The position numbers and the translations under genes were made by a program. This document shows, one piece after another, positions 1 through 5,570 of a stretch of DNA of 6,298 nt. Within the stretch, counting starts at the first letter, position 1. Every line of letters begins with the position of its first letter. Where the stretch lies: NCBI GenBank assembly GCA_023230425.1, contig JALNXI010000117.1, positions 1 through 6,298 of the forward strand, in the 5' to 3' direction. The notes beneath the pieces are model-generated. The model saw nothing but the letters and a program-made list of their open reading frames with translations. It searched no databases and was not told the DNA's origin. The stretch comes from Methanoculleus sp. (GTDB taxonomy: Archaea; Halobacteriota; Methanomicrobia; Methanomicrobiales; Methanoculleaceae).

Positions 1-10
1 ATGCAGGGCC

Positions 11-1783
11 ATGGCGGCGAGGGACCCGGTCTGCGGGATGCCGGTGGACCCGGCAACGGCGGCCTACTCGGTGGAGGTCCGCGGCGGGACCTACTACTTC
101 TCAAGCGAACTCTGCAGGGATACGTTCATCGGGGGCGAGAAGATCGCCTACTTCTCCATGGAGATCGGCATCGAGAGCGATATACCGACCTACAGCGGCG
201 GCCTCGGCGTGCTTGCCGGGGACGTCATCCGTTCGAGCGCCGACCTCCTCATCCCGATGGTCGCGGTGACGCTCGTCAACCGGAAAGGCTACGTGCGGCA
301 GCGCCTGACCCCGGAAGGCGATCAGATCGATCTTCCCGACGAGTGGGATCCCGGAAAGCACATGCGGGAACTCTCCCGGCGGGTGACCGTGCGGATCGGG
401 GACGCGAACGTCGCGATACGGACCTGGCTCTACGACTACTGGAGCCCCGTCGGCGGCCTCGTGCCGGTGCTCTTCCTCGATACAGATCTGGCGGAGAACG
501 CACCTGAGGACCGGGGGATAACCGACTACCTCTACGGCGGCGACCAGGAGTACCGGCTGAAGCAGGCGATTGTGCTCGGGATAGGCGGGGCCCGGATGCT
601 CGCCGCCCTGGGTATAAGGGTCGGCAAGTACCATATCAACGAGAGCCACTCAAGCCTCCTCACCCTGGAACTCCTCAGCCGCCCGGGGATGGACGAGGAG
701 AAGGTGCAGACGCACTGTATCTTCACCACCCACACCCCGGTGGCGGTGGCGTTCGAGACGTTCCCCCGGGATATGGCAGTCCGCCTGCTCAGGGGCGAGA
801 TCCCGTCGGAACTGCTTGACGACTACATCGGTGAGGACGGGCTTGCGCTCGCGACCCTCGCGTTCCGCCTGAGCAGGTACGTCAACGGCGTGACGACGGC
901 GCACATGAACTTCTCAAGGCGGCTCTTTCCGGCTTTCCACATCAGGGCGGTGACCAACGGCGTCCACCCACACACCTGGACGTCGATCCCGTTCCGGAAC
1001 CTCTACGACCGCCACATCGCAGGCTGGGCACAGGAGCCGGAACTGCTCGTCAGGGTCGACGAGATCCCGCACGAGGATACCAGGCACGCCCACCAGCAGG
1101 CGAAGCAGGCTCTGGTGGATTACGTCAGGGAGAAGAACGGTGTGGACCTGGACCCCCTGGCCCTCACGATCGGGTTCGCCCGGCGGGCGGCGGCTTACAA
1201 ACGGTCAACCCTGATCTTCTCGGACCTCGAAAAACTGCGGGAGGCCGCCAGGCGGGGAGCGATCCAGCTCGTCTTCTCCGGGAAGGCCCATCCGACGGAC
1301 GCAGTCGGGAAACAGGAGATCCGCCAGGTCCACGATGCCATGCGCGACCTTGAGGGGGAGGTGAAGGGCGTCTACCTCGAAAACTACACGATGGAGATCG
1401 CGGGCCTGATGACCGCGGGGGTGGACGTCTGGCTGAACACGCCCCTCCCGCCCTACGAGGCGAGCGGCACGAGCGGTATGAAGGCCGCCCTCAACGGCGT
1501 GGTCAACTTCAGCGTCCTTGACGGGTGGTGGATCGAGGGCTGGATCGAGGGGACGACCGGGTGGGCGATCGGTCCCGGACCCGGTGCGGCAGTGAGCGAG
1601 GCCGAACGGCGAAGGCGGGAACTCCAGGATCTCTACAGTAAACTCGAATATCTGATCATACCCACCTACTACCTCCGGAAGGACGAGTGGGTGACGATCA
1701 TGCGGAGCTCGATCGCAAAGATCGCCTACTACTTCAACACCCACCGGATGATGCGGCGCTACGCGACGGAGGCGTACCTGTAA
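11..1783 (+). CDS. glgP: Alpha-glucan (glycogen/maltodextrin) phosphorylase with N-terminal YHS-like domain
   Basis: A 590-residue GT35 phosphorylase that would release glucose-1-phosphate from alpha-1,4-glucans in the cytoplasm. Residues 5-39 look like a YHS domain: DPVCGM at 5-10, then YYFSSELCRDTF at 28-39. C8 and C35 are kept, but the usual first Cys of the YYFCS motif is Ser31. The phosphorylase starts at once with IAYFSMEIG (45-53) and GGLGVLAGD (63-71). Further family motifs are YHINESHS (207-214), FTTHTPV (238-244), TNGVHPHTW (315-323), RRAAAYKRS (391-399) and EASGTSGMKA (483-492), whose K491 aligns with the lysine that binds pyridoxal phosphate. The length fits the short archaeal/Thermotoga-type enzymes (about 600 residues), not the roughly 840-residue animal form. 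The ATG at 11 sits just ahead of DPVCGM, but the frame is open to the window edge and the ribosome-binding region is cut off, so the start is provisional. MalQ is encoded nearby on the opposite strand. Family call very sure, start moderately sure. Confidence 0.94.
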   Translation: MAARDPVCGMPVDPATAAYSVEVRGGTYYFSSELCRDTFIGGEKIAYFSMEIGIESDIPTYSGGLGVLAGDVIRSSADLLIPMVAVTLVNRKGYVRQRLTPEGDQIDLPDEWDPGKHMRELSRRVTVRIGDANVAIRTWLYDYWSPVGGLVPVLFLDTDLAENAPEDRGITDYLYGGDQEYRLKQAIVLGIGGARMLAALGIRVGKYHINESHSSLLTLELLSRPGMDEEKVQTHCIFTTHTPVAVAFETFPRDMAVRLLRGEIPSELLDDYIGEDGLALATLAFRLSRYVNGVTTAHMNFSRRLFPAFHIRAVTNGVHPHTWTSIPFRNLYDRHIAGWAQEPELLVRVDEIPHEDTRHAHQQAKQALVDYVREKNGVDLDPLALTIGFARRAAAYKRSTLIFSDLEKLREAARRGAIQLVFSGKAHPTDAVGKQEIRQVHDAMRDLEGEVKGVYLENYTMEIAGLMTAGVDVWLNTPLPPYEASGTSGMKAALNGVVNFSVLDGWWIEGWIEGTTGWAIGPGPGAAVSEAERRRRELQDLYSKLEYLIIPTYYLRKDEWVTIMRSSIAKIAYYFNTHRMMRRYATEAYL

Positions 1784-1827
1784 GGTACCCGGGCCAAAGG
1801 GTGGCGGATCTCCCGCCCGAGATTCCT

Positions 1828-1905
1828 GTAACGCAAATGTTACGGTGCCTTTGGCATTGTTACAGGTTTGTAACAATAATTACCTTCACGTAACATATCT
1901 GTAAC
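1828..1905. promoter_or_regulatory. Phased array of six GTWAC operator-like boxes
   Basis: Six copies of GTAAC or GTTAC start at 1828, 1839, 1859, 1870, 1890 and 1901. They form three pairs: two boxes separated by 6 bases in each pair, with 15 bases between pairs, so the pair unit repeats every 31 bases. Five of six boxes are preceded by T and four are followed by A, giving the palindromic consensus TGTWACA. All offsets from the first box (11, 31, 42, 62, 73) lie within one base of multiples of 10.5, so the boxes face one side of the helix. The middle pair is also a perfect 8-base inverted repeat, ATTGTTAC/GTAACAAT (1856-1863 and 1870-1877). The last box touches the TATA element of the gene at 1937. 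The geometry suggests cooperative binding of a dimeric regulator that would block the promoter. The bound protein is inferred; the RHH-like product next door is the obvious candidate. Confidence 0.85.
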
Positions 1906-1914
1906 ATTTAAATT
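1901..1914 (+). promoter_or_regulatory. BRE/TATA promoter of the small RHH-like gene
   Basis: ATTTAAATT at 1906-1914 is a good archaeal TATA box in otherwise GC-rich DNA. The adjacent GTAACA (1901-1906) occupies the place of the BRE and is also the sixth GTWAC box. The TATA centre is about 27 bases before the ATG at 1937, so transcription should begin at or within a few bases of the start codon. No Shine-Dalgarno sequence lies at a normal distance, which fits a leaderless mRNA. The overlap of box and BRE suggests repression by blocking TBP/TFB. Confidence 0.7.
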
Positions 1915-1936
1915 CAGCCCCGGAAAATATCCATCT

Positions 1937-2134
1937 ATGTCCAAGGTCGTCCGGATCGACGAGGAGGCACTGGAGGTTGCCCTCAAGTACGGGAAGAACC
2001 TCTCCCTCGGGGTCATGAAGATGGAGGAACTGATCGGAAAGCACGAGAAGGCAAAGCGGGATTACACCGCCATCGAGGAGATGGTCCGGCGGACCATCAG
2101 GGAAGAACTCGAGGTCCTGACCGCCCGGTACTGA
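1937..2134 (+). CDS. Small ribbon-helix-helix-like protein, putative transcriptional regulator
   Basis: A 65-residue soluble, highly charged protein. I do not recognise a named family, but the N-terminal half has the ribbon-helix-helix (CopG/Arc-like) layout: a short strand KVVRID (3-8), helix A about 9-19, a turn at KNLS (20-23) and helix B about 24-34. A linker and a second amphipathic stretch follow (about 43-62, YTAIEEMVRRTIREEL). RHH proteins act as dimers that insert the N-terminal strand into the major groove, often on tandem short palindromes. The ATG at 1937 lies about 27 bases after the TATA centre with no ribosome-binding site, so the mRNA is probably leaderless. The gene sits directly downstream of the six-box array, which suggests autoregulation. 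It ends one base before the convergent malQ stop. It could also be an orphan antitoxin, but no toxin gene is adjacent. Gene reality is likely; function is inferred from pattern only. Confidence 0.75.
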   Translation: MSKVVRIDEEALEVALKYGKNLSLGVMKMEELIGKHEKAKRDYTAIEEMVRRTIREELEVLTARY

Positions 2135-2135
2135 C

Positions 2136-3635
2136 TCACCCCCGCCCGGAGAGTTCCGTGAGCCCGCGGAGCCAATCGAACGGGGCACCGGCAAACTCTG
2201 CAGGCGTCATGCGCCACTCCCAGTTTCCCTCGGAGGTCGAGGGATAGTTCATCCTTGCCTCCGCCCCGAGCCCGAGGACGTCCTGCATGGGGATGATGCT
2301 CACCCGGGCAACCGATGTCGCCGCGAGAAGGATGAGTTCCTGGTGAACCTCGCTCGCCGCCACCTCCCGCCCGATATAGGCAAAGAACCGCTGCTTGTCC
2401 TTCTCCGACGCTTCCTCCTCAAACCACCCGCGGGCCGTGTTGTTGTCGTGCGTCCCCGTGTAGCATATGAGGTTCGGGACGTAGTTGTGGGGGATGTGAG
2501 CGCTTCCCGGGAGCCCCTCACTGAACGCGAAGAGCAGGATCTTCATCCCCGGGAACCCGAACCGATCGAGAAGCCCCTGGACGGCCGGGGTGTTGGCCCC
2601 CAGGTCCTCGGCGACGATGGCGAAGCAGGGGAACCGCCGGGCAAGCACCTCGAAGAAATCGGCTCCCGGTCCGTCGACCCAGGTACCGTGCTCGGCTGTC
2701 GTATCGCCCGCCGGGACCTCGTAGTAATCCGCAAACGCCCGGAAGTGGTCGATCCGGAAGAGGTCGTAGAGTTCGCCGGACCGGGCGATCCGGCTCACCC
2801 ACCAGTCGTAGCCCCGGTCCCGGAGGAGAGGCCAGTTGTAGACCGGGTTCCCCCAGAGCTGCCCGGTCTCGCTGAACATATCCGGGGGCACCCCCGCCAC
2901 AACGGTGGGGCGGAGGTCTTCGTCCAGTTTGAATATTCCGGGGTTCTGCCAGACGTCGACGCTGTCGTATGCGACGTAGATCGGTATGTCGCCGATGACC
3001 TGGACGCCCCGGGCGACGCAGTGCCGGCGGAGGGCCGACCACTGCCGGGCGGCAAGGTACTGGAGGAACTTCTCCTTCCTGACCCCGTCGGCAAGGCGCT
3101 CGCGCATATCGTCGAGGGTCTCCGGCTCCCGGGCCCGGACCTCTGCCGGCCACCGGCTCCACTCCTGCCCGCGGAAGCGGTCTTTAAGGGCGACAAAGAG
3201 CGCGTGATCCTCCAGCCACCACCCGCTCGCGTCGCAGAACTCTTCATACCTGCGCTCCGGCCCCGAGTGGAGAAACCGCTGGTATGCCACTGAAAAGAGC
3301 CGGTCCTTGTACCACGTGGCCGCCTCGTAGGCCACCCGCCCCTCCGGGAAGCCGGGCACCGGCTCGAGGTCGGCCCGCCTGAGGAACCCCTCCCGGACGA
3401 GCAGGTCCGGGCTGATGAGGAGGGTGTTCATGCCGAACGCCGACGGGCTGTAGTAGGGGGAACTGGCGTGCTCGACCCGTGTCGGGTTGAGCGGCAGGAT
3501 CTGCCAGTAATGCTGCCGGGCCTTCGCCAGCGCCTCGACGAACCGGTATGCCGACGGCCCGAAATCCCCGACGCCGTACGCCGACGGCAGGGACGTGATA
3601 TGCAGGAGTATACCGCTTCCCCGTGTCTGGATCAT
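2136..3635 (-). CDS. malQ: 4-alpha-glucanotransferase (amylomaltase, GH77)
   Basis: A 499-residue disproportionating enzyme that moves alpha-1,4-glucan segments between maltodextrins, releasing glucose and making longer chains for phosphorolysis. The N-terminus has GSGILLHITSLPS (7-19) and GVGDFGPSA (21-29), typical of the family, followed by SSPYYSPSAFGMN (58-70). All three GH77 catalytic acids are visible: the nucleophile D296 in FRIDHFR, the acid/base E343 in VAEDLG and the third carboxylate D397 in GTHDNNT. These lie within three residues of the matching positions in Thermus amylomaltase (D293, E340, D395), so this is the compact bacterial/archaeal form without extra N-terminal domains. 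The ATG at 3635 is preceded by AGGGG with a 7-base gap, and a TATA element lies further upstream. It converges on the small RHH-like gene. Phosphorylase plus MalQ suggests a storage-glycogen or maltodextrin degradation locus. Confidence 0.96.
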   Translation of the reverse strand: MIQTRGSGILLHITSLPSAYGVGDFGPSAYRFVEALAKARQHYWQILPLNPTRVEHASSPYYSPSAFGMNTLLISPDLLVREGFLRRADLEPVPGFPEGRVAYEAATWYKDRLFSVAYQRFLHSGPERRYEEFCDASGWWLEDHALFVALKDRFRGQEWSRWPAEVRAREPETLDDMRERLADGVRKEKFLQYLAARQWSALRRHCVARGVQVIGDIPIYVAYDSVDVWQNPGIFKLDEDLRPTVVAGVPPDMFSETGQLWGNPVYNWPLLRDRGYDWWVSRIARSGELYDLFRIDHFRAFADYYEVPAGDTTAEHGTWVDGPGADFFEVLARRFPCFAIVAEDLGANTPAVQGLLDRFGFPGMKILLFAFSEGLPGSAHIPHNYVPNLICYTGTHDNNTARGWFEEEASEKDKQRFFAYIGREVAASEVHQELILLAATSVARVSIIPMQDVLGLGAEARMNYPSTSEGNWEWRMTPAEFAGAPFDWLRGLTELSGRG

Positions 3636-3642
3636 CTTTCAT

Positions 3643-3647
3643 CCCCT
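3643..3647 (-). promoter_or_regulatory. Ribosome binding site of malQ
   Basis: Read on the minus strand, AGGGG is followed by a 7-base gap and then the ATG of malQ. This supports the start at 3635, which also places the conserved GSGILLHITSLPS motif at residues 7-19. Confidence 0.6.
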
Positions 3648-3680
3648 GGACTGAACGGTTCGACCATTTGGGCCTGCCCC

Positions 3681-3690
3681 CTATTATAGT
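3681..3690 (-). promoter_or_regulatory. TATA-like promoter of malQ
   Basis: On the minus strand the sequence ACTATAATAG stands out in a GC-rich gap between the proline dehydrogenase stop and malQ. Its centre lies about 51 bases before the malQ ATG, predicting a start of transcription near 3660 and a leader of about 25 bases that contains the AGGGG site. malQ can therefore be transcribed separately from the two genes upstream. No GTWAC boxes are present here. The rest of the 134-base gap holds nothing else I can support. Confidence 0.55.
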
Positions 3691-3769
3691 CTCGTACCGG
3701 CGGCGGATGTCCGGTTGATCCCGTCCGGGAGGCCCCGGAGACCATGACCGGGCTGACGGGGATGCTGAC

Positions 3770-4606
3770 TTACGGCGCCGGCGCCCTCCCCTCCATCGCC
3801 AGCCCCGCGAGATACGCCTCGCGCCGCGCCACGTATGCGGCCGCCTGCTCCCCGAAGGGCACGTACTCCGCGACAGCCCGGCCCTCCCCGGCGAGCCGGA
3901 GTTTTGTCTCGTCCGCAAGCCCCATGAGGAACCCAAACTCGACCAGCCCAACTGGACTCTGCACGAGCCACGCGACCAGGTCCGGATCGTGGGTGCCGGT
4001 CGAGAACGCCACACCCCGGTCGAGAAGTCCCGCCGCAAGACCCAGGAAGCGCCGCCGGACCTCTTCGAGATCGACTGCATTCCCTCCGTAGGCTCCCTTC
4101 ACCAACCGGGGCATAATTCCGTTACGGAGGATGCGCTCGAGGTCTTCCGGAGTGCGGTCGAGAGAGGCCTGGAGGGCGAGCGTCACCGGCAGCCCCTGCC
4201 GTGCGCAGGCGACGGCGGCCTCCACCGTCGTCTCCACAAGGCCCCGGCCCTCCATGTCCACCTCAAACCCCACACCACGTGCATGGGCCTCTCCACAGAG
4301 CTGGAGCAGGGATTCACGGGCGGCTTTTTGGTCGACGAGGGCACCGATCGCAGTCATCTTCACCGTGAGGGATGCGTCCAGGGCGTGCTCGTCGATCGCG
4401 GTTATGGCGGCGGAAGAGCGCTCCAGGTTCCCCCGGGCCTGTCGCTCGCTTTGGGCATACTCGCCGAGGACATCAAGAATACACCGGATGCCCCGGGCGT
4501 TCTGCGCCCTGCACCGCCGGACCGCCGCATCAAGGTCGGGCAGCGTCCAGCGATCAGCCCTGCCGGGCATAGGGGGTGCCTGGCGCGCGCCCACATCGTC
4601 GTTCAT
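3770..4606 (-). CDS. Proline dehydrogenase-like flavoprotein (PRODH family)
   Basis: A 278-residue soluble protein of the PRODH (PutA catalytic) TIM-barrel family, which oxidises L-proline to pyrroline-5-carboxylate using FAD. Family blocks appear in order: SLTVKMTAIG (79-88), EVDMEG (115-120), LALQASLDRTPEDLERIL (143-160), PRLVKGAYG (166-174), STGTHD (202-207), VEFGFLMG (222-229) and YVPFGEQAAAYVARREAYL (248-266). The paired R261-R262 matches the arginines that bind the substrate carboxylate in PutA. K83, D117, R167 and H206 also sit in the expected conserved positions. The length is close to monofunctional bacterial PRODH (about 300). No pyrroline-5-carboxylate dehydrogenase is in the window, so the partner and electron acceptor are unknown. 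The ATG at 4606 has only a weak AGGCGGGG ahead of it; Met13 is an alternative start. It lies downstream of the TIGR04255 gene, probably co-transcribed, with no TATA element between. Another amine/imino-acid substrate is possible. Confidence 0.88.
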   Translation of the reverse strand: MNDDVGARQAPPMPGRADRWTLPDLDAAVRRCRAQNARGIRCILDVLGEYAQSERQARGNLERSSAAITAIDEHALDASLTVKMTAIGALVDQKAARESLLQLCGEAHARGVGFEVDMEGRGLVETTVEAAVACARQGLPVTLALQASLDRTPEDLERILRNGIMPRLVKGAYGGNAVDLEEVRRRFLGLAAGLLDRGVAFSTGTHDPDLVAWLVQSPVGLVEFGFLMGLADETKLRLAGEGRAVAEYVPFGEQAAAYVARREAYLAGLAMEGRAPAP

Positions 4607-4634
4607 CGCCCCGCCTGTACCCGATGATGAACAC
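4554..4634 (-). other. Possible 26-codon leader ORF overlapping the PRODH start
   Basis: On the minus strand GGGAGG (4645-4640) is followed five bases later by GTG (4634). The resulting frame runs 26 codons to TGA at 4556-4554, crossing the PRODH ATG in a different frame. The ribosome-binding site is better than that of PRODH itself. It could be a translationally coupled leader peptide or chance; the peptide has no recognisable feature. Confidence 0.2.
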
Positions 4635-4684
4635 GAGAACCTCCCGGGGGCGAGAGGAGGGCAGGCACCCGGCCCTGCACTCTC

Positions 4685-5452
4685 TCACCGTGCCGCCACC
4701 GCCTCCTCCTCCCGGATGGTGAAGAGGTCGCGCAGGGAGTCCTTGATACAGGCCTCGAAGATGTCGCGCACGTGGGTGTGGGCGATCTCCAGCCAGTCAG
4801 CCACGCCATCCAGCGGGACGCTCTTCTCCTCTGCCAGGAAGTAGTCGATGTTTAAGAGGAACGCGTTGTTCTCCGTCGACTCAGGCACGGCATCGGTGAG
4901 TTCCACCCGGCAGTTGTCGCGGTTGTCGTGGAACGCGAACTCGCACCCGGTTATGAACCCCGCCGGCACCCTTGGGAGTTCAGGCGGGAGTGTGGGGTAG
5001 AAGGCAAAGTAGTCCGAGAGCGTCATCTCCCGCTCGGGGACCTCGATGAGGTTGACGTAGCGCAGGTTCATGGTACCGACGGTATCAGCACTGATGACTT
5101 CCCGGAACCGGTCGAACGCCCCGTGGATCTGCTCCGAGAAGGCCTCCCAGTGCACATACGGTTTCTGGCAGCTCACCGATAAGAGGCGGGGGCCGACCTG
5201 GACCGCACAGCCTTCGTCTTCGGCGAGGAAGATCGACCGCTCGGCAACCAGGAGTTCTTCACGGAGGCCCTCCGGCCCGAGGAGCATGACCACCTCGCGC
5301 ACGTAGCGCTGGTCGCGTTTCGGGTAGGCATCCTTTACGTGGCTGTAGAGTATGCCGGGGTAGGTCATGTCCCAGGGGATATCCTCGGGGAACCGGAACT
5401 CGCATATCACTTCGGCGGCAGGCGGGTTTACGTATTTTCGTACCTTCGTCAT
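4685..5452 (-). CDS. TIGR04255 family protein, function unknown
   Basis: A 255-residue soluble protein matching my recollection of TIGR04255, a sporadically distributed family of about 250-270 residues with no assigned function. Supporting features are the N-terminal NPPAAEVICEFRF (9-21) with WD at 27-28, the central NLRYVNLIEVP (129-139) that resembles the family's LRYINRI block, and the C-terminal DWLEIAHTHVRDIFEACI (219-236) followed by DSLRDLFT. No catalytic motif, signal peptide or membrane segment is evident. The ATG at 5452 is chosen because GAGGGAG lies six bases upstream. A TTG at 5467 would add five residues, but it overlaps that ribosome-binding site. The gene precedes the proline dehydrogenase gene by 79 bases on the same strand, so the two may share a transcript. 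It is divergent from the polyprenol kinase-like gene. The family is often found in accessory DNA, but nothing here marks a mobile element. Confidence 0.85.
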   Translation of the reverse strand: MTKVRKYVNPPAAEVICEFRFPEDIPWDMTYPGILYSHVKDAYPKRDQRYVREVVMLLGPEGLREELLVAERSIFLAEDEGCAVQVGPRLLSVSCQKPYVHWEAFSEQIHGAFDRFREVISADTVGTMNLRYVNLIEVPEREMTLSDYFAFYPTLPPELPRVPAGFITGCEFAFHDNRDNCRVELTDAVPESTENNAFLLNIDYFLAEEKSVPLDGVADWLEIAHTHVRDIFEACIKDSLRDLFTIREEEAVAAR

Positions 5453-5458
5453 GATCTT

Positions 5459-5465
5459 CTCCCTC
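5459..5465 (-). promoter_or_regulatory. Ribosome binding site deciding the start of the TIGR04255 gene
   Basis: On the minus strand GAGGGAG is followed by AAGATC and then ATG at 5452. The spacing of six bases is normal and favours this ATG over the TTG at 5467, which partly lies inside the site. Confidence 0.65.
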
Positions 5466-5490
5466 AAGGGTGTGTAGGATAGAAGGGGAT

Positions 5491-5500
5491 CACATTAAGG
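5491..5500 (-). promoter_or_regulatory. Weak TATA-like element upstream of the TIGR04255 gene
   Basis: CCTTAATGTG on the minus strand is the most AT-rich spot ahead of this gene. Its centre lies about 44 bases before the ATG, predicting a short leader that contains the GAGGGAG site. The match to an archaeal TATA box is poor, so this is a tentative call. Confidence 0.3.
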
Positions 5501-5525
5501 TGACTGCTCCCAGGCGTTCGACCGG

Positions 5526-5569
5526 GCACCCGCACCATGTTTTATCTCCCGGGTCTGCCATGCGGGTGC
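5526..5569. repeat. 9-base inverted repeat flanking a core promoter
   Basis: GCACCCGCA at 5526-5534 is the exact reverse complement of TGCGGGTGC at 5561-5569, with 26 bases between. The TATA-like element of the polyprenol kinase-like gene lies inside, and the right arm ends two bases before its ATG. The arms could form a DNA operator or, less likely, a hairpin. The RNA would include only the right arm if transcription starts near the ATG, so a DNA-level role is more plausible. Chance is not excluded in GC-rich DNA. Confidence 0.55.
5540..5547 (+). promoter_or_regulatory. TATA-like promoter of the polyprenol kinase-like gene
   Basis: TTTTATCT is centred about 28 bases before the ATG at 5571, so the start of transcription would fall at or near the start codon. 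The only Shine-Dalgarno-like bases, GGGTG at 5564-5568, are two bases from the ATG, too close to work normally. A leaderless transcript is therefore likely. Confidence 0.5.
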
Positions 5570-5570
5570 G

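Noticed and set aside
1784..1815. Imperfect GC hairpin after the glgP stop as an intrinsic terminator
   Set aside because: The arms GGTACCC and GGGTGGC pair poorly and no T-run follows.
1205..1876. 223-codon minus-strand frame opposite the end of glgP
   Set aside because: It is antisense to conserved phosphorylase sequence, and its first codons fall inside the GTWAC array. No motif supports it.
1827..1919. 31-base periodic units as a CRISPR array or simple tandem repeat
   Set aside because: Only the pentamer boxes are shared; the bases between are different in each unit. There is no long identical repeat or spacer structure.
2343..3293. Long open frame (316 codons) on the plus strand opposite malQ
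   Set aside because: It is fully antisense to a gene with all catalytic motifs of GH77. Its product is rich in Pro, Arg, Val and Glu with no recognisable motif, as expected from the opposite strand of GC-rich coding DNA.
3244..4080. 278-codon minus-strand frame spanning the PRODH end, the gap and the malQ start
   Set aside because: It overlaps two well-supported genes in another frame, crosses the malQ promoter and has a low-complexity Arg/Gly/Ser-rich composition.
4607..4684. GC-rich short inverted repeats between the TIGR04255 and PRODH genes
   Set aside because: Stems of only 4-5 bases with loops of 8-11 are expected by chance in such GC-rich DNA, and no T-run is present.
5453..5467. TTG start at 5467 for the TIGR04255 gene
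   Set aside because: It overlaps the GAGGGAG ribosome site that is correctly spaced for the ATG at 5452, and it adds only five residues outside the family's conserved start.
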